From the NCBI RefSeq assembly GCF_007997155.1, contig NZ_VORT01000011.1, forward strand, positions 29,350 through 93,349: DNA of 64,000 nucleotides, read 5' to 3'. The notes under the pieces were generated by a model. That model was not told where the DNA came from, made no database searches, and saw nothing but the letters and a program-made list of their open reading frames with translations. The position numbers were made by a program, and so were the translations under genes. The number at the start of each line of letters is the position of its first letter. The first letter of the stretch is position 1. Below, piece by piece: positions 33,605 to 42,407 of the stretch. This DNA is from Aequorivita antarctica. Lineage in GTDB: Bacteria > Bacteroidota > Bacteroidia > Flavobacteriales > Flavobacteriaceae.

Positions 33605-34456
33605 ATGAAAAAAAGAATATTGATACCCACAGATTTTTCCAAAAACGCATGGAACGCGCTTAAATATGCAATGGAACTTTACAAAAGGGAAAATTGTGAG
33701 TTTTTCATTCTGCACACCTACTACCATTCTGGCTACTCCAAAGACAGCCCCTTAATTCCTGAACCAACAGAGAAAGCGCAATTTGCTGCTAAGGAAAATG
33801 CTGAAAAAAACATGGAAAGGCTTAAAGTACTAATGAGTTTCTATGAAGAAAATGATAATCATACATTTCTTTATATAGTTGCATTTGGATCGTTTTTCGA
33901 TACAATGAATAAAACAGTGGAAATGCATGATATCGAATTGGTAATTATGGGAACCCAAGGAGAGACAGATAGTAATAATGTAATATTGGGTAGCAATGCT
34001 GTAAATGCGATGGAGAAAATAAGAAATTGCCCAGTATTAGCCATTCCACCAAATGTGTTGTTTAAAGACCCAAATGAGATTGTTTTTCCTACCAGTTTCA
34101 GAACGCATTATAAGGAAAAAGAATTAGCGACTTTGGTTGAGATTTCACGTTGCACTAACTCCCCAATACGGATTCTACACGTTCAAAAAGGCAAAACCCT
34201 TAACGAAGCACAACAAAAAAACAAAGTCTTGTTGGAAAGTATTTTGGATCCGGCATCTTTTACACATCACACACTCTATAATATAGATTTACAAGACGGG
34301 GTACGCTGTTTTGTGCAGAGTAGGGAGAGCGAGATGATTGCAATTGTTAATAAAAAACATAATTTCTTTGGAAGTATATTTTCAAATCCGATGCTTAAGG
34401 AGCTTGGAATGCATACCACCGTACCTTTACTTGCCATGCACGATTTGCGGAATTAA
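33605..34456 (+). CDS. universal stress protein, tandem-domain
   Basis: A 283-residue protein starting KRILIPTDFSKNAWNA. ATP signature in VIMGTQGETDSNNVILGSN is intact in the first domain; the second is degenerate and ends T-T-V-P-L-L-A-M-H. The ATP-cone nuclease-like gene starts only 5 bases after its stop, which ties that gene to the USP operon. Confidence 0.93.
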   Translation: MKKRILIPTDFSKNAWNALKYAMELYKRENCEFFILHTYYHSGYSKDSPLIPEPTEKAQFAAKENAEKNMERLKVLMSFYEENDNHTFLYIVAFGSFFDTMNKTVEMHDIELVIMGTQGETDSNNVILGSNAVNAMEKIRNCPVLAIPPNVLFKDPNEIVFPTSFRTHYKEKELATLVEISRCTNSPIRILHVQKGKTLNEAQQKNKVLLESILDPASFTHHTLYNIDLQDGVRCFVQSRESEMIAIVNKKHNFFGSIFSNPMLKELGMHTTVPLLAMHDLRN

Positions 34457-34461
34457 ACACA

Positions 34462-35310
34462 ATGAAAAACGCTCCTCAGGATATTGAAATAGTAAAACAC
34501 TCTGGTCAAAAGGTGAATTTTTCAATTGAAAAATTGAAAAGCTCATTGCGTAAAAGCGGCGCCCAAGAATCACTGGTTAATGAAATTTCCAACCACGTTC
34601 GCGATGAGCTTTACCAAGGTATTAGTACTAAGGAAATTTACAATCGTGCCTTTGCGCTGCTCAAAAAAAGAAAAAATGTTTTTGCTTCAAGGTATAAATT
34701 AAAAAAAGCAATTTATGAGTTGGGTCCCACAGGTTTTCCGTTTGAGAAATTTGTGGGAGCCCTACTTTTCTATAGTGGTTACGAAGTAAAAACTGGACAG
34801 TTTTTACAAGGTAAATGTGTAGCCCACGAAGTTGATGTTGTCGCGCGCAAAAACGATCAAAATATAGTTGCAGAATGTAAATTCCACAGCGATGAGGGCC
34901 ATAATTGCGATGTAAAAGTGCCGTTGTATATACATTCCCGTTATCGCGATATACTCAATTTTTATGGAGAAAGAGATACTACTGAAAAACCAAACGAAGG
35001 TTGGGTAGTAACTAATACCCGGTTTACCGAAGACGCTTTGAAATATGGCAAATGCAGCAACCTTTATTTACTGAGCTGGGATTTTCCGAAAGAGAACGGT
35101 ATTAAAGACCGAATAGACCATTTGGGCCTTTACCCAATCACGGTTTCCACGCTTATGAGCCAACGCGAAAAGCAGTTTCTTCTCAGCCGTGATGTGGTGC
35201 TTTGTAAGCAATTGATAAATGACGATTTCTATCTGGATCATTTGGGAATTTCAGAAAAACGGAAAGAACGGATTTTAGAAGAAATTAAACTTTTATGCAA
35301 AAACAACTAG
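34462..35310 (+). CDS. ATP-cone domain fused to Mrr-like PD-(D/E)XK nuclease domain
   Basis: A 282-residue protein. Residues about 8-88 form an ATP-cone like those of ribonucleotide reductase and NrdR (V-K-H-S-G-Q-K-V-N-F-S-I-E-K-L start). Residues about 92-225 look like a restriction-endonuclease/Mrr fold: Glu95, then GYEVKTGQFLQG, Asp125 in HEVDVVA and Glu138-Cys-Lys140 in VAECKFH, i.e. a complete D-x(12)-E-x-K core. The tail (E-K-R-K-E-R-I-L-E-E-I-K-L-L) is a helical module. It follows a USP gene by 5 bases, and a close paralogue lies at 37265. An ATP/dATP-gated nuclease is inferred; the target is unknown. Confidence 0.85.
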   Translation: MKNAPQDIEIVKHSGQKVNFSIEKLKSSLRKSGAQESLVNEISNHVRDELYQGISTKEIYNRAFALLKKRKNVFASRYKLKKAIYELGPTGFPFEKFVGALLFYSGYEVKTGQFLQGKCVAHEVDVVARKNDQNIVAECKFHSDEGHNCDVKVPLYIHSRYRDILNFYGERDTTEKPNEGWVVTNTRFTEDALKYGKCSNLYLLSWDFPKENGIKDRIDHLGLYPITVSTLMSQREKQFLLSRDVVLCKQLINDDFYLDHLGISEKRKERILEEIKLLCKNN

Positions 35311-35312
35311 CT

Positions 35313-36683
35313 ATGCAAAAACTAAAAATACACTTCCTCGGCGCAGCAGGAACCGTAACAGGCTCCAAATTCTTGATTGAAACCACCGAAAAAAACATTT
35401 TAATAGACTGTGGCATGTTCCAAGGGTTAAAGGAACTGCGTGAAAAAAATTGGGAGTACTTACCAATTGATGTTTCGGAGATTGATGTGGTGTTACTTAC
35501 TCACGGTCATTTGGATCATACGGGCTATTTGCCGCGTTTGGTAAAACAAGGTTTCCGTGGAAAAATTATAGGTACTGCACCAACGCTAGCAATTACAAAA
35601 ATCATTTTACTGGACAGTGCCAAAATTCACGAGGAAGAAGCAGAAAAAGCCAATGAAGAAGGATATTCCAAACACAAACCTGCCGAACCATTTTATAGTG
35701 TGGAAGAAGCTGAAGTTACTTTGGGGTTTTTCCAAGCTGAAGAAAGAGACCAATGGATTGAACTTTCAGAAAATATAAAATATCGGTTTCGTTATAATGG
35801 ACATATTATTGGTGCGACTTTTATAGAACTGGAAATATTCGGAAAAGCTCTTGTCTTTTCGGGCGATATTGGTCGTGAGCAAGATTTATTGCTTTTTCCA
35901 CCCGAAAAACCTGAGCGGGCGGACTATCTTTTTATGGAAAGTACTTATGGGAATAAACTTCACCCACAAGAAAGTGTTTCAGATAAACTGGTGGAACTTA
36001 TCAATAAAACCATTCACAATCGTGGCAATTTGATAATTCCTTCCTTTGCGGTAGAACGTTTACAGACATTGATGTTTCTTCTTTGGAAACTCTATAACGA
36101 AAAACGAATCCCAAACATTCCAATATTTATTGACAGCCCAATGGGCAATAATGTACTTTCGGTTTTTGAAAGTTTTCCCGATTGGCACAAGTTGCCGATG
36201 AAGGATTTCAACGCTATGAATAATCGAATGAATATTATCACGTCTTACAAAGAAACTTGGGAAACCATAGACAATCCACAGCCAAAAGTAGTTATTGCGG
36301 GCAGCGGGATGGTCACCGGTGGAAGGGTTTTGACCTATCTGAAACAGATGATAGACAAAACAAATACCACAGTTTTATTGGTGGGCTACCAAGCCGAAGG
36401 AACGCGTGGCCGACAACTTTTGGAAGGGGCTTATGAATTAAAATTCTTTGGGAAATACTATCCCGTAAAAGCTGAGATACATCATATTGAAAGCCTTTCT
36501 GCGCATGCAGACCAACAAGGACTTTTAGACTGGACCAGCAGCATAAAAAACAAACCCGAAGAAGTATTCCTAATTCACGGTGAACCTACTGCACAGGATG
36601 CTTTCCGAGTGAAATTGCGTGATACTTATGGTTGGAATGTAACTATTCCGAAGTTGTATGATATAAAGGAAATTATAGTTTGA
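35313..36683 (+). CDS. MBL-fold beta-CASP RNA-processing hydrolase
   Basis: A 456-residue metallo-beta-lactamase/beta-CASP protein of the YSH1/CPSF73-like bacterial class. The zinc motif THGHLDHTG has His64, His66, Asp68 and His69; later motifs are GHIIGA, SGDIGRE, ESTYGN (beta-CASP start), AGSGMVTGGR and H-I-E-S-L-S-A-H-A-D, then L-I-H-G-E-P. Members are RNA exo/endonucleases. I use ATG 35313, since ATG 35295 would overlap the ATP-cone gene; both are in frame. It closes the likely USP/ATP-cone operon and its stop faces the Pycsar-effector-like gene. Confidence 0.92.
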   Translation: MQKLKIHFLGAAGTVTGSKFLIETTEKNILIDCGMFQGLKELREKNWEYLPIDVSEIDVVLLTHGHLDHTGYLPRLVKQGFRGKIIGTAPTLAITKIILLDSAKIHEEEAEKANEEGYSKHKPAEPFYSVEEAEVTLGFFQAEERDQWIELSENIKYRFRYNGHIIGATFIELEIFGKALVFSGDIGREQDLLLFPPEKPERADYLFMESTYGNKLHPQESVSDKLVELINKTIHNRGNLIIPSFAVERLQTLMFLLWKLYNEKRIPNIPIFIDSPMGNNVLSVFESFPDWHKLPMKDFNAMNNRMNIITSYKETWETIDNPQPKVVIAGSGMVTGGRVLTYLKQMIDKTNTTVLLVGYQAEGTRGRQLLEGAYELKFFGKYYPVKAEIHHIESLSAHADQQGLLDWTSSIKNKPEEVFLIHGEPTAQDAFRVKLRDTYGWNVTIPKLYDIKEIIV

Positions 36684-36688
36684 AATTT

Positions 36689-37255
36689 TCAGGCAAAGAC
36701 AACTAGCCCATTGATAAGGGTATAGGAAATAGCGGTTATTAATCCTATTAAAAAGATGATGACCGAAATAAACAGTAGTAACTGTTTATGCGCGATGATT
36801 TTTCCTAAAAAATATAAATCGATTATCATTTCATCATAAACATTTTGGCCTTTCTTCATTATTCGTTCAAATTCGGTCTTAAATTCAGAGAGGGATAGTT
36901 TTACAAAATTTTCGGCATATAGTGTTCCTTTATATCCGCTCTTTTTATAAGCAGATCCAAAATATCGATAGGGCAACATACTGAACAATGCGAAAATCAT
37001 TGATAGCATACTGCAGATAATCAATATTCGAGTACCAATTTCCAAGGGAACTTTTTGTGATTTAGGAATCATAAATAACAACCCCAGAAGTAATGATGTT
37101 ATGATTGAATTGACCGTAAGCACTATTCTGGCTTTATTGTCAACCATCTTTAGAAGGTTGTAATGATTTCGGGAGAGGGTTTTAAACAAAGTTTGCACGC
37201 CTCGGGAATCGTAACGTTCCAACTTTTCTTGTTTATGAGTAGTTTCATTTTCCAT
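36689..37255 (-). CDS. Pycsar-effector-like membrane protein (DUF5706-like)
   Basis: A 188-residue membrane protein from ATG 37255. A soluble N-terminus leads to TLSRNHYNLLKMVDNKARIV, matching the DUF5706/PycTM pattern R-N-H-x-x-L-x-x-x-A-D-x-K-A-x-I-x-L, then helices at about 44-62, 74-96 and 160-185. PycTM-type proteins disrupt the inner membrane on cyclic-nucleotide signals in Pycsar phage defence, but many relatives lack a cyclase partner. No cyclase is encoded nearby. It lies 9 bases after the ATP-cone nuclease paralogue and is probably co-transcribed with it. Confidence 0.75.
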   Translation of the reverse strand: MENETTHKQEKLERYDSRGVQTLFKTLSRNHYNLLKMVDNKARIVLTVNSIITSLLLGLLFMIPKSQKVPLEIGTRILIICSMLSMIFALFSMLPYRYFGSAYKKSGYKGTLYAENFVKLSLSEFKTEFERIMKKGQNVYDEMIIDLYFLGKIIAHKQLLLFISVIIFLIGLITAISYTLINGLVVFA

Positions 37256-37264
37256 AATAACCAA

Positions 37265-38107
37265 TTATAAATCGCATAGTTTTTTTATTTCGTTTAAAAC
37301 TTTTTCTTTTCTCAGTGTTGAAATCCCAATTTTATCCAGCAAATGTGAGTTTTTAAAAAGCTCTTTGGTCAGTATAACATTATTTTCAATGAGAAGATCT
37401 TTTTCGTGTTTGGTCAAAGCTGTCAATGTGGTGATAGGGTAGAGGGCAAACTTGTCCACGTTTTGTTTTATCCCGTTATTTTCGGGATAGTCCCAGCTCA
37501 ATAAATGTAGCCCTACACAATTTGCATAGTTTATAGCATCCGTGGAAAAACGGGTATTGGTAACCAACCATCCCTGTTTTAAATGAGATGTTTTCTCGGG
37601 GTCGTTGTTCCAACGTTTCTGAATGTCTAGAAACCTAGAGTTTATGTAAAGTGGGACTTTTACGTTGCTCACGGCTTTGGGATCAGCATGGAATTTACAT
37701 TCCACGGTATAAGTGTTGCCGTCTTTTTCAGCCAAAACATCCACTTCGTGTGAAACACATTCGCCTTGAAGGACCACACCTACCTGTGTATCGTATCCGT
37801 GATGTTTGAGCAACGCACCTACCAATCGCTCAAAAGGAAAACCAGTTGGTCCCAGATCTAAAATTGCACGTTTTAAACTATACTTAGATGCAGAAGTACG
37901 GTTTTGTTTTTTCAACATTGCAAAAGCCTTTTTATAAATTTCTTTGGAAGGCATCCCGTCATAGAGTATCGGTATTATATTTTCTGCAATTTCGCTTATT
38001 TCATCTTCTGAAGCTTTACTTCGCCTGAGTGATGTTTTTAGCTTTTCAACATCGAATTGTTCAATATCGCCGTTGAATTTTTTTATAGTTATGATTTTAT
38101 TCTCCAT
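37265..38107 (-). CDS. ATP-cone/PD-(D/E)XK nuclease-like protein, paralogue
   Basis: A 280-residue paralogue of the protein at 34462 with the same order: ATP-cone (about 5-86), LGPTGFPFERLVGALL link, nuclease-like core with HEVDVLAEKDG and VECKFH, conserved N-V-K-V-P-L-Y-I-N-S-R and G-W-L-V-T-N-T-R-F blocks, and the C-terminal L-R-K-E-K-V-L-N-E-I-K module. All putative catalytic acidic residues and the Lys are present. It is transcribed away from the first copy and leads the Pycsar-effector-like gene. Two copies with partners 2 kb apart suggest a functional pair or hetero-oligomer. Confidence 0.85.
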   Translation of the reverse strand: MENKIITIKKFNGDIEQFDVEKLKTSLRRSKASEDEISEIAENIIPILYDGMPSKEIYKKAFAMLKKQNRTSASKYSLKRAILDLGPTGFPFERLVGALLKHHGYDTQVGVVLQGECVSHEVDVLAEKDGNTYTVECKFHADPKAVSNVKVPLYINSRFLDIQKRWNNDPEKTSHLKQGWLVTNTRFSTDAINYANCVGLHLLSWDYPENNGIKQNVDKFALYPITTLTALTKHEKDLLIENNVILTKELFKNSHLLDKIGISTLRKEKVLNEIKKLCDL

Positions 38108-38170
38108 AATACTTTTAACTAAATATTTTTAAAACTGTTGATTGTCTGATGTACATGCTTACTGAATAAA

Positions 38171-38563
38171 TCATGGTTTTTTATTTGTAATTATATAAAT
38201 AAGCCCTGCAAATAGTATTGTAAACAAAATCCTAAAAGTCATGGCTTCAATAGTGCGGTTTTCATAAAGTCCCCCAGTATGGATATGGATATAAAACGCA
38301 AAGAATGCAAAAAAAAGAAAGAGAGCTGCTGAAAGCATGAGCCAGAAAGCCCATTTTTTCGATTTTATAAATCCATAGGCTGCAATTAAATAAATAACAC
38401 CCATTGTCAGGTTTGTCTTCACTATAAATGGCACATAGTCCCCTTCTTTTGCACTGATACCAAACCAGTCGAACAGGACAGAGCTACTCATAAACACCGT
38501 CAGTAAAGCAAAAGCAATTAATACAATTGCAATAACGTACTTCAATATTTTATTTTTCTTCAT
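38171..38563 (-). CDS. four-helix membrane protein, unknown function
   Basis: A 130-residue integral membrane protein with helices at about 7-28, 48-66, 72-94 and 107-126 and a His-containing loop (FYIHIHTGG). No known domain recognised. It lies 12 bases after the LOG-family gene and is probably the last gene of the long minus-strand exporter operon. Confidence 0.8.
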   Translation of the reverse strand: MKKNKILKYVIAIVLIAFALLTVFMSSSVLFDWFGISAKEGDYVPFIVKTNLTMGVIYLIAAYGFIKSKKWAFWLMLSAALFLFFAFFAFYIHIHTGGLYENRTIEAMTFRILFTILFAGLIYIITNKKP

Positions 38564-38575
38564 GACTATTCATGT

Positions 38576-39325
38576 TTAAAATTTCCTTCGGTTTTCTCCG
38601 TACCACCACTTTGGTTTGTATTGTTTTTTCACCAATCCAAACCTTTCAATAGCGTGTACTTTTATGTGCTCGACAACTTCTTCGGCAGAATCGGTTACGA
38701 AAAGTAATTTCATATCTTCTCTACTGATGCTTTCGTTTTCTGCCATTGTTTGAATGTGGTGACAAAGTTCTTTGTGGTATTCCGAATCGAAAATAACAAT
38801 GGGGAAATTTTGTATTAGCTTTGTTTGTATCAGGGTAATCGCCTCAAAGAGTTCATCTAAAGTGCCCATTCCGCCTGGCATAACTACATAGGCAAAAGAA
38901 TATTTCATCATTAAGAATTTTCGAACAAAGAAATATGGGATATTTATCCATTTGTGTAAATATTTGTTGGGTTTTTGCTCAAAGGGTAGCACAATATTGA
39001 CGCCCACTGAATAGCCACCTGCTTCATAAGCACCTTTGTTCGCGGCTTCCATAATGCCGGGACCACCGCCGGTCATAATAGTGAACCCTAATTTTGAAAG
39101 GGCTGCGCCGATTTTTTCAGCATTTTGGTAGTGTTTGGAATCTGGTGTAAAACGTGCCGAGCCAAAAATGGTAACACAAGGCCCGATAAAGTGCATTTTC
39201 CGAAAACCACGTATAAACTGGTACATCACCCTTACAGCAAACCCCAATTCTTTAAACCTTGAAAGGGGCCCTTGAAGGAACGGCGATTCGCTTTTTTGTA
39301 AATGATATTTTATATTGTTTTCCAT
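38576..39325 (-). CDS. LOG-family nucleotide phosphoribohydrolase-like protein
   Basis: A 249-residue TIGR00730-type protein. The substrate motifs GGGPGIMEAANKGAYEAGG (about 86-104) and PGGMGTLDELFE (about 150-161) are intact. Family members release the base from nucleoside 5'-monophosphates (cytokinin activation in plants; nucleotide clean-up in bacteria). Its start codon overlaps the last base of the ABC permease gene, so it is translated with the exporter operon. Role in that operon is unclear. Confidence 0.92.
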   Translation of the reverse strand: MENNIKYHLQKSESPFLQGPLSRFKELGFAVRVMYQFIRGFRKMHFIGPCVTIFGSARFTPDSKHYQNAEKIGAALSKLGFTIMTGGGPGIMEAANKGAYEAGGYSVGVNIVLPFEQKPNKYLHKWINIPYFFVRKFLMMKYSFAYVVMPGGMGTLDELFEAITLIQTKLIQNFPIVIFDSEYHKELCHHIQTMAENESISREDMKLLFVTDSAEEVVEHIKVHAIERFGLVKKQYKPKWWYGENRRKF

Positions 39326-40446
39326 TAGTTTACTTTTTTATAGCTCCAAACGGCTAAACCATTCATTATAATAGCATATAGCAGCGTTTTTGCCATTTGC
39401 GGCAGAATATCCATAAATCCAGCACCCTTCAATAAAACCATTCGCACAATCTCAACAAAGTATTTTATAGGGTTGAATTCCGTAATTAGCTGCGCCCATT
39501 TTGGCATGCTTTCTATTGGTGTGAACAAGCCGCTCATTAAAATAAAAATCACCACAAAAAACCAGGCAATAAACATAGCCTGTTGTTGAGTGTCAGTAAA
39601 ATTTGAGATTAACAAACCCATCCCGAGAATTACTAAAATGTAAATAGAAGTATAGGCGTAGAGTAGAATTAAACTGCCTAACATGGGGATATTAAAAATT
39701 ACTTTTGCCAGAATAAGTCCGATGGTTAACAGCCCCATGCCAATAACCCAAAAGGGGAAAAGTTTCCCGATGATAAATTGACTTTTGCGAATGGGCGTTA
39801 CATTAATCTGTTCCAAAGTGCCTATTTCTTTTTCGCGAACAATATTCATCCCAGAGAGAAATAGGGTTATCATCGTTACTAATAAAACCAAAATTCCAGG
39901 CACCATAAATGTTTTATAATCTAAGGTAGTATTGTACCAAAACGATGGAATACTCTCAATAGACACGGGTTGCATAACCTTTTTTGATGTTTCAATTATG
40001 GTCATTTTTACATCTTTATTAAAGCTTTGAACAATCTGATTCACATAACCACTTTCCACACCAGCTGCCGCGCCGTCAATAGCATTAATGGTGATGGACA
40101 AATCGGTAGTTTTTTCCTTTAGTAGATTTCGTTCAAAATTATTTGGTATTTCCAGTACCACATCAACTTGCCCCGATAGCATCGCAGCACTGGCTTTTTC
40201 TTGTGAAGGGAAATCGGTTAAAACATCGAAATAAGTTGAAGCGTTAAACCTTTCAATCAGCGCGCGGGAGGTTGAGGAATGATTGTAATCTATGTATGCA
40301 AACTTGATATTTTTTACTTCATACGTAGCGGCATTAGAGAGAATGACCAGTTGCAAAATTGGCAGAATAAAAATAATAGGCAACATCCCTTTATTTCTAA
40401 AGATTTGTTTGAATTCCTTTTGTATGATGTAGCCGATAGTCTTCAT
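39325..40446 (-). CDS. ABC-2 type exporter permease (YbhR-like)
   Basis: A 373-residue inner-membrane permease: one N-terminal helix (about 22-40), a large periplasmic domain (about 45-170), then five helices (about 180-370) with the ABC-2 signature region E-K-E-I-G-T-L-E-Q-I-N-V-T-P. It forms a heterodimer with the neighbouring permease encoded upstream; the genes share one base (40446). Together with the two ATPases, HlyD-like adaptor and TolC-like channel it makes a YbhGFSR-type efflux system. Confidence 0.93.
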   Translation of the reverse strand: MKTIGYIIQKEFKQIFRNKGMLPIIFILPILQLVILSNAATYEVKNIKFAYIDYNHSSTSRALIERFNASTYFDVLTDFPSQEKASAAMLSGQVDVVLEIPNNFERNLLKEKTTDLSITINAIDGAAAGVESGYVNQIVQSFNKDVKMTIIETSKKVMQPVSIESIPSFWYNTTLDYKTFMVPGILVLLVTMITLFLSGMNIVREKEIGTLEQINVTPIRKSQFIIGKLFPFWVIGMGLLTIGLILAKVIFNIPMLGSLILLYAYTSIYILVILGMGLLISNFTDTQQQAMFIAWFFVVIFILMSGLFTPIESMPKWAQLITEFNPIKYFVEIVRMVLLKGAGFMDILPQMAKTLLYAIIMNGLAVWSYKKVN

Positions 40447-41552
40447 TATTCCAATCGTATTTTATACTTTTTAACACTTAAGCCAATAAAAAATATGGTC
40501 ATCCCGATTAATATTAAAGTTTCTTTCCAGACATATGCCATCCCGACCCCTTTCAGCATAATGCCTTTAATGATGATGATAAACCATTTTGCAGGAATTA
40601 TGTTACTGATTATTTGAAGTGGCACAGGCATGCTCGATATCGGAAAGATAAACCCGGAAAGCAGTATTACAGGAAGCATCAAGCCCATCAGGGAAATCAT
40701 CATTGCGGCCTGTTGTGTTTCTGAAATAGTTGAGATTAAAATGCCCAATGCTAATGAAGTGATTATAAATAAAACACTTTCCAGTCCCAATAAAAACAGA
40801 CTGCCTTGAACCGGCATTTTAAATATGAATATGCTCAAAAGTACTATTACCGCTGCATTTATGACCGATAGAAAAATATACGGAACCACTTTCCCGATAA
40901 TAACTTGAAAGGGTTTTAATGGTGAAACCAACAAAATTTCCATGGTGCCCAATTCCTTTTCGCGAGTGATGGATATTGATGTCATCATTGCAGAAACCAA
41001 CATCAAAATAATCGTCATTACCCCCGGAACGAACATAAAAACACTTTTAAGTTCGGGGTTATAAACCATCCGAGTTTGTGGAACTATTTGATATTCTACG
41101 ACAATGCCTTTATTTTTATCTTGCTGATAGTTTTGAAGAATTGCATTGATATAATTGGTTATTGAATTAGCGGTATTTGGGTCGGTAGCGTCGGTTATTA
41201 TCTGAATAGTAGCATGCTGTTCTTTTATTAAATTTCTACTGAAATCTTTTTCAAAATTCAATACGGCTTTTATTTTTCCTTTTTTAAAAGCGGTTTCAAT
41301 ATCAGCTTCTCGTGCAATCAGTTCATTTATTGTAAAGTATTTTGAAGTTGAAATCTTATTGATAATTGATTCTGTGGTTGCATCTTTTGAATGATCTAAA
41401 ACAGCGATATCCACATTATTGATTTCATTAGTAATGGCAAACCCAAAAAGCAATATTTGGGCAATTGGCATACCAAATAGTATAAATAACGACCGCCTAT
41501 CCCTGAAGATATGGTAGAATTCTTTTTTTATAAAACCTATAAATCGTTTCAT
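40446..41552 (-). CDS. ABC-2 type exporter permease (YbhS-like)
   Basis: A 368-residue permease with the same layout as its neighbour: N-terminal helix, periplasmic domain to about 170, five C-terminal helices and E-K-E-L-G-T-M-E-I-L-L-V-S-P. It is separated by 120 bases from the ATPase gene upstream; that gap contains a perfect inverted repeat that may fold in the mRNA. Confidence 0.93.
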   Translation of the reverse strand: MKRFIGFIKKEFYHIFRDRRSLFILFGMPIAQILLFGFAITNEINNVDIAVLDHSKDATTESIINKISTSKYFTINELIAREADIETAFKKGKIKAVLNFEKDFSRNLIKEQHATIQIITDATDPNTANSITNYINAILQNYQQDKNKGIVVEYQIVPQTRMVYNPELKSVFMFVPGVMTIILMLVSAMMTSISITREKELGTMEILLVSPLKPFQVIIGKVVPYIFLSVINAAVIVLLSIFIFKMPVQGSLFLLGLESVLFIITSLALGILISTISETQQAAMMISLMGLMLPVILLSGFIFPISSMPVPLQIISNIIPAKWFIIIIKGIMLKGVGMAYVWKETLILIGMTIFFIGLSVKKYKIRLE

Positions 41553-41590
41553 TATTAATTAATTATTTAAAAACAATTTCACTTGTCTGG

Positions 41591-41650
41591 TCGAGCGCAG
41601 TCGAGACCTAATTGACAAACCCGTACTCTAAAGTTCTCGACTGCGCTCGA
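41591..41650. repeat. 16-bp perfect inverted repeat inside exporter operon
   Basis: TCGAGCGCAGTCGAGA at 41591-41606 and TCTCGACTGCGCTCGA at 41635-41650 are perfect reverse complements around 28 bases. It sits between the ATPase and permease genes of one operon. The words resemble a short repeat I associate with intergenic regions of Flavobacteriaceae genomes. As RNA it would form a strong stem that could attenuate or stabilise the operon transcript. Confidence 0.75.
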
Positions 41651-41672
41651 AATGACAAAAGGATTTTTAAAC

Positions 41673-42407
41673 TTATTCAATATTTCGTGCCAATTTCAAG
41701 AACACATCGTTCATTGAGTCAACCTTAAATTGTTCTTTTAATTTTTTCGGTGTATCCAAAGCTTCTATTTTTCCTTCAACCATTATGGAAACGCGATCGC
41801 AATATTCTGCCTCGTCCATATAGTGGGTGGTTACAAAAATGGTAGTGCCTTGATCTGCTGCTTTGTAAATCATTTCCCAAAATTGTCTACGAGTTATGGG
41901 GTCAACGCCGCCCGTGGGTTCATCCAAAAAAACAATCTTTGGTTCGTGTAAAAGTGAAACTGAAAACGATAACTTTTGCTTCCAGCCCAAAGGCAGGGAG
42001 CCAACCAATTTATTGCTAATGTTTTCCAAGCCCAATTCTGAAACCAATTGTTCTCTTTTTTCTTTAATTTTTGCTCTGGATAAACCATAGATTCCTCCAA
42101 AAAAGGTGATGTTTTCTTTCACCGTTAAATCGTCATAAAGCGCAAATTTCTGGCTCATATAACCAATATTTTTTTTGATGGACTCGGTCTGTGTATATAC
42201 ATCAAATCCTGCTACAGTTGCTTGGCCCGAGGAAGGTTTTGAAATTCCTATCAGCATTTTCATCGCTGTTGTTTTTCCAGCACCATTAGCACCCAAAAAC
42301 CCAAATATTTCACCTTTTTTGACTTCAAAACTGATAGCATTCACAGCCTTAAAATCGCCAAAAGCCTTTGTTAATTCTTCGGCTACTATAACATTTTCCT
42401 TTTTCAT
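41673..42407 (-). CDS. ABC exporter ATP-binding protein (YbhF C-half-like)
   Basis: A 244-residue ATPase with Walker A GANGAGKT (about 36-43) and Walker B IVFLDEPTGGVDP. The signature loop is atypical, LPLGWKQKLSF instead of LSGGQ, as in the second half of E. coli YbhF. It shares one base (42407) with the companion ATPase gene. The two correspond to the halves of fused YbhF. Confidence 0.93.
   Translation of the reverse strand: MKKENVIVAEELTKAFGDFKAVNAISFEVKKGEIFGFLGANGAGKTTAMKMLIGISKPSSGQATVAGFDVYTQTESIKKNIGYMSQKFALYDDLTVKENITFFGGIYGLSRAKIKEKREQLVSELGLENISNKLVGSLPLGWKQKLSFSVSLLHEPKIVFLDEPTGGVDPITRRQFWEMIYKAADQGTTIFVTTHYMDEAEYCDRVSIMVEGKIEALDTPKKLKEQFKVDSMNDVFLKLARNIE

Noticed and set aside
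36689..37255. Complete Pycsar defence system
   Set aside because: Only an effector-like membrane protein is present; no adenylate or uridylate cyclase is encoded within several kilobases.
38105..38165. Crp/Fnr dyad upstream of the second ATP-cone gene
   Set aside because: TGATGTACATGC lacks a matching right half and has no -7 element at the required distance.
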